Positions 23,371 to 34,660 of a DNA stretch of 64,000 bases are shown here, piece by piece. The notes below the pieces were generated by a model, which was not told the origin of the DNA, did no database searches, and was given only the letters and a program-made list of their open reading frames with translations. Position numbers and translations under genes: made by a program. The first letter of the stretch is position 1; every line of letters starts with the position of its first letter. Source of the DNA: Phocoena phocoena (Eukaryota; Chordata; Mammalia; Artiodactyla; Phocoenidae); contig NC_089234.1 in NCBI RefSeq assembly GCF_963924675.1, forward strand, positions 57,640,909 to 57,704,908, given 5' to 3'.

Positions 23371-24304
23371 CTTAATCAACGTGGGCCGCTGTCATCCTCA
23401 TCATCATCTCCCCAGCCAAGTCTGGGCACACTGCCTGTTGCAGCCAACACTGCAAAAGCTACTGGCTTAACCGCAGGGATTCCCCTCAGGTACCAACATG
23501 CGCATCTGAGAGGGATGCATTTCAGAGGGGCTCAGCTCTGACAAGCCAGTCACCCTTTGGGACTCCAGATTATCCCCACCCAGTTCCAACTCCCATGTGC
23601 CAGCCTTTCCTCCCCCTCCCCCAAACACCCGTGGGCGCTTTCAGAACCACAGCGACTCACTTCTGAGAGGTCTCAGGCCTGCATTGCATCCACGATTAGA
23701 CCTCAAGCCCCCGGAAGATGTGGAATCAAGTCCCTAAATACAATCCTACATTTCCCTAAAACTGGAGATGTAAGCTTGCAGATGTACTCCCAGCACAAGG
23801 AAAGGAGCAGCCCTTGAGGTTTATCTGTTTGGCTAATTTCCTATTACTCATCCGTATCAATGTTGTTTCTTCTCCCAACTTTTTACCAGTTCTGATACTT
23901 ATTTCTGCCCCACAATACACACATCTAATCGTGCTATAAAATTTGTAATTATTTTAGATTAAGGGAGCCTAGGACACAAATATTTGCTGGCAGGTAAGGT
24001 AAAACAAGCCTGACACCCCAGCCCCTTCTTAGTTCTTCATTGGGGTCTATGGGCAAACCAGGCCTTCTTTTCGGCCTGGAGAACCTCAGGAGACAGGAAC
24101 CAAAAAAATTAAGGTTCTGGACAGCAGGGAAAGGAAGGATGAGGCCCACACATTCAGAAATAAGAGAAAGTGAAGAAACAAGACCCCAAATGTTTTTAGG
24201 AGACTGTTCCCAGTACAAAGCCCAATCCGTCCTCAATTCTTATCATAAAAACTCAAAGGCTTCTCTAATAAAAGGGACCAAAGAAAAGAGGCTAGCCAAA
24301 TTCA
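23371..24304. other. Repeat-poor single-copy sequence
   Basis: No interspersed repeat recognised and no credible coding frame. Confidence 0.4.
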
Positions 24305-24375
24305 ACCCTCCAATTTTATGGATAGAAAAACTGAGGCCAGAGACATGAAAGGACTTGCCCAGCACCTTCTAAGCA
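24305..24375 (-). mobile_element. MIR core fragment, minus strand
   Basis: ttttatggatagaaaaactgaggcc followed by gaaaggacttgcccagca matches the reversed MIR core. Confidence 0.7.
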
Positions 24376-24803
24376 AAAGAAAAAAATGAGCATTTAGTGC
24401 AGGGAAGGAAAACAATGAGGTGGAAAGGATGGTCGATCTCAAATGAAGACACACGGACACCAGTCCCGGTTCCGCAGCCCATCGAGACATGCAACCCCTC
24501 TGGGGGCCCAGACTCATCTGTAAAGTCAGACCTAGAAGAAATGCACAGTAAATCAGTGTCAACAGGTATCAGGGACACCCTTCCAGCAGTCGCATTCTGT
24601 GACCCTCGGAGATCCTGTCTTACAGTCTCGTGTTGTTTCGACACAACATCAGAAGTAGTCCTCCAATGTGCACACACTGCACAACGAGGCAAAGACACAC
24701 GCCTGTGTTAGCTGAATGCAGAAGAGAATTTGAACTCACTTCAAGAGTTTTGAGTTAAATATTTACTTTGGTTTTTTCCTCCTGGTAAAACTGCTTGTGT
24801 TTT

Positions 24804-24822
24804 ACACACACACACACACACA
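24804..24822 (+). repeat. (CA)n microsatellite, short
   Basis: Nine to ten uninterrupted ac units. Confidence 0.9.
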
Positions 24823-26524
24823 AGAGGAAGGCCCAACCTCTCTGGCCATTTGGGTTTCTGTTCCCAGCGCCAAGGAGGGGGGAGGTAAGCCAGCAACGGT
24901 GGCCCACGAGGGCCAACAAGGAGGGGCCAAGCACCCCGACTGTCACCACCCTGAAACACCTGGTCGAGTCTGATTAATGAGATGAGGACCAGATGCTTAA
25001 CAATGTCTGTTAAATTAAAAGAAAAGAGAAACAAAGAGAAAAGGAAAGGAAACCAGAAGCCTGTCTTTAATACACTGCACTTTGTTATCTGTAATGTCTT
25101 TCAACCACAGATAACAGAATCAACCACATGGAATCTAAGATGCATGCCAGGTGAAAAAACATCATAAAGACATAATAAAAAGTTCCACCAGTGCCCATAA
25201 ATTGCTGGGAGACTGTTACAAGGGCAGAGCCATAAATTCTTGATGTTTCCCAAATTAGAGGGTACTAACACATATGCAGATATATTTGTGTGGGTAATTG
25301 AGGGCTAAAAATCTTACATTAAACACAGCTCCCTCCTTCAAACGCTGTTAGGGGAGCCTCCAACAGGCGCAGACATCCAGCACACACTGTAGGAATTCAA
25401 TTTGGAAACCATCATCGAAAGCACAGAGGAGAACAGGAAAGTCATATTGCAGTAATGCTTAGATTATCAATCATCTTGACAGTTTATTGGCTTTATCACC
25501 ACACATACCATTAAAATGATGTCTGGCCTAGACTGTCAGGAGCAAACGTTAAACAGACCAGGATTAAAAAGCAGATCCCAAACAGCACTCCAGTCAAGTT
25601 TCCCTTCCACTCTGAAATTAGTTAGAGCTGACTAAGAAACTGGCGCTCGACTTTGAGGAAATATACAGCCCAAAAGGCTGCGAGTCAACTCAGACCTGAC
25701 AAGCTGATAGGTAATGTCATGTTATGGCAAATCTGACTCTCCTGAGGTTGATTTATCACGTGCTCTGTGCAACAGAGTGATCGCTAATGGAGGAAGGGAA
25801 GAGGAGGGGGAGAAAAACACCACCATCATTCGCCTCCTCTTACAACCAAGGGCTTGCCTCCAAAGGGCCAGACCAGGTCCCCAAAGCGGGCTGGGCGCGC
25901 TAATAAATTCACACGACTGAGCAAACATATGAACATTACCCCCACACAGGTTATTAAAGTAATTTTACAGATTCAGAAGAACTGAATAGGCAGCGGAAGA
26001 GATATTCATAATTCAAGAGCTCTAGACAGCGCAAGAGTTACGAACCCTATAGGTTTTTCAAATGCTTCTGCATGTGTCACTTCGGCAAGGAAATCGCAAC
26101 ACAATTAAAACTATACTAGCACATCAATAGGGCTCAATTGAGAGCTGTGTACCTGCCTTTTACTAGGCCCAGGCTTTAGAGATGCTTCAGGAAGAAAGGG
26201 GAAATGGGAAATTCACTGCTAATTAAAGGGAACCTTCTGTGCCAAAGAAAAACTGGGGGCATTTCTAAAATATACATAAAAGGAACACGTTTTCAAATCT
26301 CTGCCAACGGTTTGGCTTGTTTCACAGTCCCTAGAACTGTTCCGTGTTTGTTTGGAAGTCACAGAGCCATTCTGGTTGTGATTAATAGTTTGCTTTCCAG
26401 TACAAGTTAGTCATTAAGAAGGGTGGGGTGGGGCACAGAGAAAACTGACCGGGTAGGAACTGGCCCAGAAACAATGCAAGTAAGAAATTCAGACCACGTT
26501 TTCCAATTTTTTTCACTCCCCTTG

Positions 26525-26545
26525 GGACATGGGGGCCCCATGTCC
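26525..26545. repeat. 21 bp perfect palindrome (10 bp arms)
   Basis: ggacatgggg, a central g, then ccccatgtcc. Chance or a dyad protein-binding site; no further support. Confidence 0.9.
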
Positions 26546-27211
26546 TCCCCACTGGGTGACTCCAACATGACCCCTGAGGTGAAAAGACTCGTGGGGACAC
26601 TACATTAGACCCCCTTTTTCTTGTTCCTTTCCCCTAAGTGGGCTTGTCAGTACCTTGGGAACTCTGTTAACTCAATGTCAGAGAAGGCTCTGGAAAATGA
26701 TGGGACGAAAGCAGCCACAGGGCATGAAGGAGCTGCCTCAGCGGTCCTGCTCTCACTAGGTATCCCTGACGACAAAGGTCTCCCCCAGTGGGCGGTGCTA
26801 GCCATTTTGTGATGCTTCCAATCAGTCGTCTGTCTCCATCCAAGCTGTGCTGTTTTGCTGGGTACATGTTGGGAAAGAAGGGTGACAGTATACCACTTGC
26901 CCAGGGAAAGTCATTCTCTATATGTTAGATGTCACCAGGAAAAAAAAAAGTCATGCCAAAACACGGAATCTGTATGCAGCTGAAGGCTGAACTTTACACC
27001 TGAATGGGCATCTGGGTTTGGGAACCCAGGTGACAGCCACTCAACATCCCTCAAGAACATCACAACTCTTTGTTCAAGAGCCAGGAGAGAAATAACTAGG
27101 GGAAGCACAGCCAGCATCCAAGCTCCTTACACCAGAAACTTCCTCTGCCATCACCTCTGGCTCCAATTTCCAAAGCACTTTCACTATCAGTGAGGAGGAA
27201 GCCTCCCACAG

Positions 27212-27238
27212 CCCTCCCTCCCTCCCTCCCTCCCCCCA
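27212..27238 (+). repeat. (CCCT)n microsatellite
   Basis: Six or so ccct units running into c-rich sequence; G-rich on the minus strand. Confidence 0.92.
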
Positions 27239-27618
27239 CCCTCTCAAACAGGAAACAGACAGAATCTCTGCTTTCACACTCAAAGACATCAAGGCACCAA
27301 GAGCTCCATGGGGAGATATGTAGCAACCTGTCCATGAAATCCATCATCAAGGTCCCTGGGCACCAGCCAAGTGACCAACATGGCGCTGAGCTTCTTCAGG
27401 GAAACAGGGGACTCTGAGGGGCATGGTCCGTGTCTCCACAAAGCCTACAACCAACCCAGCCGGGTGACACAACTGGCTCATCACCAAGCAGAAGAAGAAT
27501 TTTCATTCTTTCCACTAGCCCCTGAGCTCCTGCCAAGCAGGGACCACGTCTGCAGCAAAAACAAAACCGAGGAGCAGACACCAGGTATGAGTGAAAAAAT
27601 AAATGAATCATTATTTTT

Positions 27619-27947
27619 CTTTTAATAATTTATTTTATTTTGGGCTGTGTTGGGTCTCTGTTGCTGTGCGCGGGCTTTCTCTAGTTGCAGCGATCAGGGG
27701 CTGCTCTTCGTTGCGGTGCGCGGGCTTCTCACTGCGGTGGCTTCTCTCGTTGCGAAGCATGGGTTCTAGGCAGGCAGGATTCAGTAGTTGCGGCACACGG
27801 GCTCAGTAGTTGTGGCTCACAGGCTCTAGAGCGCAGGCTCAGTAGTTGTGGCGCACGGGCTTAGCTGCTCCACAGCACATGGGATCGAACCTGCGTCCCC
27901 TGCACTGGCAGGCAGATTCTTAACCACTGCACCACCAGGGAAGTCCC
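27619..27947 (-). mobile_element. CHR-type SINE, long form, minus strand
   Basis: Complete copy in reverse: tail complement ttttaataatttattttatttt at the left, head complement ccaccagggaagtccc at the right. Target-site duplication of 15 bp with one mismatch (tgaatcattattttt at 27604-27618, tgaatcgttattttt at 27948-27962). Confidence 0.95.
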
Positions 27948-27962
27948 TGAATCGTTATTTTT

Positions 27963-28599
27963 TAATTAAACAGTAACACAACCGAAGAGTGAAAAGGCAG
28001 AATTAACTGTCAGTCTGGAAACCCCAGCTTGGCTGCCAGTTCAGGCCCTTCTTCCACCTAGTGACTGAAAGAAGACAGGGGAGCGGCAGGAAGCTGAAGA
28101 GACTCATTCTCTTTCCTCGAAGTCCTCTTAAAACTCGCAACTCCTCCCCCCGCACAGCTTCACAGTGCCAGTGGCCATGCTACACCGAATGCCCACAGCT
28201 CGGGTCACCCCAGCCCGGCTGTAATCAGAACAGTAAGGCAGGACAGGATTAATAGGCAGAGAAAATACTAAGACATGAAAAAACTGAGGTCTATTTTAGC
28301 CTCATCTACTTAGGTTTCATTGCCTCCTATCCTGGAAATGGCTCTAAAAGATTCTCAAGAGTCATCCCAACACTAAGCTCACTAGGGGTTTTCTTATTAT
28401 GAAAAATAATAAGCCTTGAATGTTCTGTGTTTGTGTATTAGGTACTTCACACGAGTGGTAGGGGAAGAGCAGAAGTCAGTCTGGCCCAGAGAAGACTCTT
28501 AGTAAGACACGTGCTGAACTCAACTGAGACGTGCAACAGTGATTTGAAAAGTTGAATAAGGCAGTATGAGAGTAAAACAGAAAAGACAAGCCATCAGTG
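27963..28599. other. Single-copy-like sequence, nothing recognised
   Basis: No repeat, RNA gene or convincing coding frame. Confidence 0.4.
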
Positions 28600-28850
28600 A
28601 GAAAACTGTTGTCATTACAGGATGCAGGGATGGGAACAATGAGTGTGAGTTCACCCCCAGGGCCAGCTGGTGGGGATGGGGTGGATCCAGGACAGCTTTA
28701 TGGAGAGGCTGTGAATCAGCCGGTCCTTGAAGCATGGGTAGACAGAGAAGGGCGTTCCAGGTAGGAGGAATATGGGGGGAGAGTGTTAAAGAGGATGCAG
28801 CAAGTATATTGCAGTGGTCCAATAAAGGTGTCATGGAGGGGTGTCGAGGG
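28600..28850 (-). mobile_element. L2 LINE fragment, minus strand
   Basis: ccttgaagcatgggtagacag, gggcgttccaggtaggaggaat and gtgttaaagaggatgcagc correspond to the reversed L2 3' portion. Diverged. Confidence 0.6.
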
Positions 28851-29399
28851 AGCTAAAGGGAATGGGAGAGACTGTAAGGTCCCCAAGCAGAGCATGAACT
28901 GAACATCTCACACTCGCTCCTGGTCTTCTACCCACTGGTCCTCTCCTAGTGTTGTCTGTTTTAGTGACTTGCACCACTGTGGTTGAGACGGCTGGTTGTC
29001 CCCTGATTATCTACGACCATGTGTGGCCATGCAACTAAGGTGTGGCCCACGGGACGTGAGCAACTTCTGGCTGGTGGCTCTGAGGAGAGGAGACACATCT
29101 ACAATGTGGCTGTGGTAGTAAACTGGCTAGAACCATGCTGATGAGGACAACGGTCTATAGAGATGGCAGCAGGACAACCGAAGGATTCTAGGAGTACAAC
29201 ACCGTGATGCCACTGTATCAGCCCTGCAGCTCTTACACTTGGGCTGCGATGAGGGAGCGATCTGTTCCTGTCTTGCTGACCCACTTTTGAGTCTTTTTAT
29301 GACAGCCATCCCTGTGTCATAACTAAAACAACCCTTATTCATCCAGTTCCCAAGGCAGGTAGCTCAGGTGTTAGCCTGGAAGTCTTCCACTCCCTCACC
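28851..29399. other. Single-copy-like sequence, nothing recognised
   Basis: Includes a short (TC)n run at 29409-29422 just beyond its right edge. No gene seen. Confidence 0.4.
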
Positions 29400-30190
29400 C
29401 ACATAACCTCTCTCTCTCTCTCACCAAGTTCTTCTGAAGTTAATATGTATCTATCACAAATATTTTCCTTCTCTATTCTATCTCACTGCAATAGCCAAGC
29501 ACACAACCTACCCACATCTACTCTGACCTTCTCTGAACCATTATCACACTGTAGCCAGAGTGATTCTTTTTCCAGACAAAGCTGATGATATCCCCTAATG
29601 AAAACTCCCAATGGTTTCCCACCATTGTTAGGGTAACAATCTTCAATACATAAGGGTTGGCACAATGTAATACCTAACTCCCTCTATTACATCATAATCC
29701 ACACCAACCTTCTATTGGTCCTTAATACCTCCAATGCTCTCTCCTACCACAGGGCCTTTACACATGCTGTTCCCACTGCCTAGAATGCCTTTTCCTTCTC
29801 CTTATTTAGTTAAATCATACTCATCCTTCAGATCTTAACTCAAGCATCACTTGGCTAGTGAAGACTTCCCTGATATCCCACACCAGGTCAACTGCCCCTA
29901 TTACTGCATGCACTAATACATACATTTACACACTAATACCTACATTTTTACCCATGAGGCTCCCACAGTGTTTCTATTTACAGTTAGCTGGGAGTCTGGC
30001 ATGCCTCATTTTCTATTAATCTATTAAAATATGAAATGAATATTACATTTATTTGTCTACCACTCCCTCCTCCCCCAAAGACTGTGAGCTCAATGAGGAT
30101 AGGGACATCCCTGCTGTTCATTTCTGAATCTCTAGCACCTGACATGATACCTGGCACAGAGACACTCAACAAATATTTAATAAATGAATG
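29400..30190 (+). mobile_element. L2 LINE 3' region, plus strand
   Basis: Clear L2 order: agccagagtgattctttttccag, ctcccaatggtttcccacc, agggcctttacacatgctgttccc, gacttccctgatatccc, gactgtgagctcaatgaggataggga, then cctggcacagagacactcaac and the aaatgaatgaac end. Untranslatable in any long frame. Confidence 0.9.
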
Positions 30191-30442
30191 AACTAACACA
30201 AAAAGGAATTAATGGGTGGCTCTGCTATCTTCTATAGCTCTTACTCCATTAATACCCCTTGTCCGTCTGCTCTCAGCTTTCGGGTTGTTGATCTTACCAG
30301 ACAAAACAAAGGTTCTCATAATTAAATTTGGGTGGAAATATCCTGCCTGCTCTTCCTCACTCAGTTTCTTCCCCTGTAAAGACAACCTACTGTGTGAGCA
30401 TGGTTCCTAACTCCCAGTACAACTCCTGTGATATCAATACAT

Positions 30443-30819
30443 GGGGTAAGACAGGAATAAAGACACAGACCTACTAGAGAATGGTCTTGAGGATATGGGG
30501 AGGGGGAAGGGTAAGCTGTGACAAAGCGAGAGAGAGGCATGGACATATATACACTACCAAACGTAAGGTAGATAGCTAGTGGGAAGCAGCCGCATAGCAC
30601 AGGGAGATCAGCTCAGTGCTTTGTGACTGCCTGGAGGGGTGGGATAGGGAGGGTGGGAGGGAGGGAGACGCAAGAGGGAAGAGATATGGGAACATATGTA
30701 TATGTATAACTGATTCACTTTGTTATAAAGCAGAAACCGACACACCATTGTAAAGCAATTATACTCCAATAAAGATGTAAAAAAAAATAAAAATAAAAAA
30801 ATAAAATGCCTAAAAAAAA
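30443..30819 (+). mobile_element. 5'-truncated L1 3' end, recent type
   Basis: 377 bp from gtaagacaggaataaagacacag through the G-rich tract (ggtgggagggagggagacgc), cactttgttataaagcag, the ccaataaagatg signal and a long, interrupted poly-A. A short duplication aatacat at 30436-30442 and 30820-30826 probably marks the target site. Confidence 0.9.
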
Positions 30820-30826
30820 AATACAT

Positions 30827-31764
30827 AGCCCAAAGGAATTGAGTATCTCTGGTACTTAATGATCCATTAGACAGTCACCTTGATGCAAACCAGAAGGTGG
30901 TTAATGCTCTAACAAAGTGACTCTAAACCAAGGTAACAGAGGGTGGCAGAGGGATTATGGCTTCTATAAACCAATAGTCACGGTTTATAACACTAATATT
31001 TCATTCACTGAATGAGAAATAGGGCACACTGGATTCCTGACCAACTATAAAGTAGCAGAACTGAATCGCAGGGGCTGTGGCCCAGTTCCCCGAACATCTG
31101 AGTCCACAGGCCTAACATCATCTACATCCCCAAAACGGCATTATTTTCCTTTATAAATCCACCACCATCACCCCTGCTCTACACACACACACACACTACA
31201 TACAGCACCGACAGTCTCCAGCACCAGAAGCTGCAACCTCCAAACTGCACCATGAAGTGTTCCAGAAGCCCATGAAACCGCTCTAAAAACCAGCTGACTT
31301 CACATTCAAACACACAATTGTTTTTTTAAAGAAGACAAACACAATGGTGGGACCTATAATAAAGAAAATGGGCTATTAATTGACAGGGGGTAGCCTCACC
31401 TCCAAAAGCAAGCATTCCCTTGAAAAAGGGGTTCCTCCCTGGCATTTGCACTTCTACACAGTGACCATAAAAAGGCCTTTATGTATTTGTTTGCCATCTT
31501 GCTCTGTGTTTGGGTCTCTCAGGTTAAACTCAAGAAAGGCAGCAAGTGATACCAATGGGTGATGCTGTGGGTTGCAGGGTCATCCCAGGGCTGTGGGATG
31601 GTTGCCTGTCCCTGGGAACTACAGGACTGGGGCAGGAAGGACAAGCACCAGCCCAGACGAGAAGAGGGGAAAGTGCACCTGGTAGAGCCTGGAGAGGTCT
31701 TGGAACGCACTGGAAGAAAGAGCAAAAGTAAACTTGGGCCCATGCTTGCACCTGCCTGAGCTCA
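30827..31764. other. Single-copy-like sequence
   Basis: Contains a short CA run at 31181-31196. Overlapping short frames at 31519-31759 on both strands show no domain. Confidence 0.4.
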
Positions 31765-31976
31765 AGGCCACACTATCTGCTCCCAGCCTTCTGGACAGAT
31801 TGTCAGATCTGCTCTTTGCATCTTATCTCTGCTCTAAGACACAGACTGTCCCATTGCAGGTGCCACCCATTCATGACATCTTAATAGAAACTCAGTCTAG
31901 GCTTCAGCCAAGCTGAGGGGTGCCTTTTGGGCTGCTCTGGAGATTCAGGATGCTGGGATGCTGTTTTTTAAGTGCC
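31765..31976 (+). repeat. Left arm of a near-perfect inverted duplication
   Basis: 212 bp that reappears reverse-complemented at 34126-34338, with one base difference and one 1-base indel by eye. It starts aggccacactatctgctcc and ends gctgttttttaagtgcc. I do not recognise it as a transposable element. Confidence 0.93.
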
Positions 31977-32039
31977 CTGAGGCCATAGGTGCCAAGAGGA
32001 AGTTTATTATACCTGATGCTTCCCCAAGAAACACTGGCT

Positions 32040-32120
32040 TAGCAAGGGCTCTAATCCCCATTCTGCAGAGGCGCCAACTGAGGCACACGGCAAAGATCCC
32101 ATGAATTCAAGTCAGAGGTG
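32040..32120 (-). mobile_element. MIR core fragment, minus strand
   Basis: taatccccattctgcagaggcgcc, aactgaggcacacggcaaag and gaattcaagtcag fit the reversed MIR core. Lies between the left inverted arm and an L1. Confidence 0.6.
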
Positions 32121-32155
32121 ACTTTTTTTTAATCTAAAATTCAAGAAGGTATGTA

Positions 32156-33021
32156 GGCACATGAAAAGATGCTCAACATCACTAATTATGAGAGAAATGC
32201 AAATCAAAACTACAATGAGGTACCACCTCACACTGGCCAGAATGGCCATCACTGAAAAGTCTACAAATAACAAATGCTGGAGAGGGTGTGGAGAAAAGGG
32301 AACCCTCCTACACTATTGGTGGGAATGTAAGTTTGTGCAGCGGCTATGGAGCTCAGTATGGAGGTTCCTCAGGAAACTAAAAACAGAACTACCATGTGAT
32401 CCAGCAATCCCATTCCTGGGCACATACCTAGACAAAACTATAATTCAAAAAGATACAGGCACCCCTATGTTCACTGCAGCCCTATTTACAATAGCCAAGA
32501 CATGGAAGCAACCTAAATGTCCATCAACAGAGGAATGGATAAAGAAGATGTGGCACATATATACAATGGAATATTATTCAGCCATAAAAAAGAACAAAAT
32601 AATGCCATTTGCAGCAACATGGATGTAATTAGAGATTATCGTACTAAGTGAAGTCAGAAAGAGAAAGACAAATACCAGATGATATCACTTATATGTGGAA
32701 TCTGAAATATGGCACAAATGAACCTATCTATGAAACAGACACAGGCTTACAGACATAGAGAACAGACTTGTGGTTGCCAAGGGGGAGGCAGGGAGGGAGA
32801 GCGATGGACTGGGAGGTTGGGGTTAGTAGATGTAAACTATTATATATAGGATGGATAAACAAAAAGATCCTACTGTACAGCACAGGGAACTATAATCTCC
32901 TGGGATAAACCATAATGGAAAAGAATATAAAAAGAATGTATATATGTGTATAACTGAGTCACTTTGTTGTACAGAAGAAATCAGCACAACATTGTAAATC
33001 AACTACACTTCAATTTAAAAA
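32156..33021 (+). mobile_element. 5'-truncated L1 with open ORF2 C-terminus
   Basis: The insertion starts in the ORF2 C-terminus and reaches the 3' tail (cactttgttgtacagaagaaat ... acacttcaatttaaaaaaa). A perfect 13 bp target-site duplication aagaaggtatgta lies at 32143-32155 and 33022-33034. A 155-codon frame at 32161-32628 is uninterrupted and keeps the ORF2p C-terminal zinc-knuckle-like pattern (C-x3-C-x7-H-x4-C in [18 protein letters not shown]). Without EN and RT it cannot move. It inserted between the two arms of the inverted duplication. Confidence 0.95.
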
Positions 33022-33039
33022 AAGAAGGTATGTAACTTG

Positions 33040-33520
33040 TTTTCTGGACTGGGTGGCTCAGTGACAATCCCCTCCCAAACTATTCCCACCAACAGGGAAT
33101 GGTAAAATGGACCAGTCAGTGTTGAAGAGGCCATGAAGATGCACCCGTCCTGCTCTCTTCTTCCTGGGCACACACTGGACTTCACTTCCCAGTCTCCTGT
33201 TAGAAAGGTGGGGTCACATAACTAGTTCTCACCAGTGAGATGTTAAAGAGAGTGAGGGGTGCATCTTTGGGACAGAGGTGGTTACGAGTTGGTGTGCCTT
33301 CTCTGTATTCCCCTGCCCCATCCATTAGAGCAACCACGAGGGTTCCAAGAACAGAGAAGGGAGCCACAAGAGGAAAGGAGCCTGGGCCCCTGAGTGATGG
33401 TATGAAACACAGCTCTCCTCTTCTGCCTCCCCCCCCCCACTACATACACACACACTGTGCTTTAGACCTGAAATAAGCAGACTTGTATCATGTTAAGCTG
33501 CTAAGATCTGGGGGCTGGCT
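33040..33520 (+). mobile_element. Ancient LTR- or DNA-type repeat, family not resolved
   Basis: The order cacacactggacttcacttccc, ggtcacataactagttctcac, ggagcctgggcccctgagtgatggtatg, gtgctttagacctgaaataagc, catgttaagctgctaagatctgggg follows a common old mammalian repeat layout I recognise but cannot name. A poly-C run is at 33429-33438. Confidence 0.5.
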
Positions 33521-33639
33521 TTAAGATCAATTACTCTTCTCTGACTGACAGAGTAACTCAAACTTCACTAGCATCTGGTTTGAGACCTACATTGTTTATG
33601 TTTATTTTTATAGAAGATTCACCCACTTGATTATGCTGG

Positions 33640-33676
33640 ATTTTTATCCCAGACTCACTGAGCCTGGGATAAAAAT
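33640..33676. repeat. 13 bp perfect inverted repeat with 11 nt loop
   Basis: Left arm atttttatcccag at 33640-33652, right arm ctgggataaaaat at 33664-33676. Transcribed, it would form a 13 bp hairpin. No sign of a longer miRNA-like stem outside the arms. Confidence 0.9.
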
Positions 33677-33881
33677 GTCACTATGGAAAACCCTCAATAT
33701 GGAAAAGCCGCCAGCAAATATTCAAAAGCTGACCCCACTTCCATGTCTAGAAATGGACCCAGTTCCTCTCATTTGCCCGTTCTTTCTGGTCTCTCTTGCA
33801 ATGGACAGGACACATACATGGAGTGCACTACTTTTACAGGTTAATACTTTTTATTAGGTCCATTACAGCTTTACTAGTAAG

Positions 33882-33910
33882 ACACACAAACACAGACACA
33901 CACACACACC
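33882..33910 (+). repeat. (CA)n-rich microsatellite
   Basis: acacacaaacacagacacacacac-type tract with two interruptions. Confidence 0.85.
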
Positions 33911-34125
33911 AGGCAAATATGGGAGCAACTGGGAAAACATTTTGCAAGGGGATAAATATGCATTCCAATCAATCAAACAAACACTCCCTTGTCTGAGACT
34001 AACAATTAAAAATGCTTGTTTCAAAGAAAAGTTTGTATACGGTTTATTCAGGGTGCTTATCACATGTTTAGAAAAGAGTAAACTGCATACTGAGTCCTGC
34101 TGGAGTGACAGGTAGAAAAGAAAAA

Positions 34126-34338
34126 GGCACTTAAAAAACAGCATCCCAGCACCCTGAATCTCCAGAGCAGCCCAAAAGGCACCCCTCAGCTTGGCTGAAG
34201 CCTAGACTGAGTTTCTATTAAGATGTCATGAATGGGTGGCACCTGCAATGGGACAGTCTGTGTCTTAGAGCAGAGATAAGATGCAAAGAGCAGATCTGAC
34301 AATCTGTCCAGAAGGCTGGGAGCAAGATAGTGTGGCCT
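34126..34338 (-). repeat. Right arm of the inverted duplication
   Basis: 213 bp, reverse complement of 31765-31976. Differences: one extra base in the tatcttgctcc region and one substitution in the tcagggtgctgg region. The 2,149 bp between the arms holds a MIR scrap, the L1 at 32156-33021 and an old repeat. Confidence 0.93.
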
Positions 34339-34499
34339 CACTCTGGAGTCAGGGAAACCAATGCAAACACACAGATCAAATCACGTGGCTAAGTATTTAG
34401 TGAGCATCTACTACATCATTTGGAAATCTGTGGGAGAAACTGAATTTGACTACTTCAGAGCTGAATGAACTCTCTGAGATCATGTGTCACCTCTCAGCT

Positions 34500-34660
34500 A
34501 TGAGATCCTTCCTTGACCTCCCAACCTTGGTTTGTTCGTCTGTAGGACAGGGATAATACCCTGGCCTCTAGTGGTAATATTCTAAGGATGTAATTAGCTA
34601 ACAGATGCAAAGCATTTAGCAAAGGGGAGCACACAGTTTATTTCAGCTGTCACTAGAACT
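34500..34660 (+). mobile_element. MIR SINE fragment, plus strand
   Basis: cgtctgtaggacagggataatacc, ggatgtaattagctaacag and gcaaagcatttagca fit the MIR 3' half. Confidence 0.7.

Larger units (their letters stand above)
24823..27618. other. Repeat-poor block of about 2.8 kb; candidate regulatory sequence
   Basis: No LINE, SINE or LTR is recognisable over this stretch, unusual for this window. The part from about 25440 to 26400 is AT-rich, with many TAAT and GATA-like words. A 10+1+10 palindrome lies at 26525-26545 and a CCCT run at 27212-27238. Short frames lack domains. Conservation across mammals would be the test; I cannot judge it from one sequence. Confidence 0.4.
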
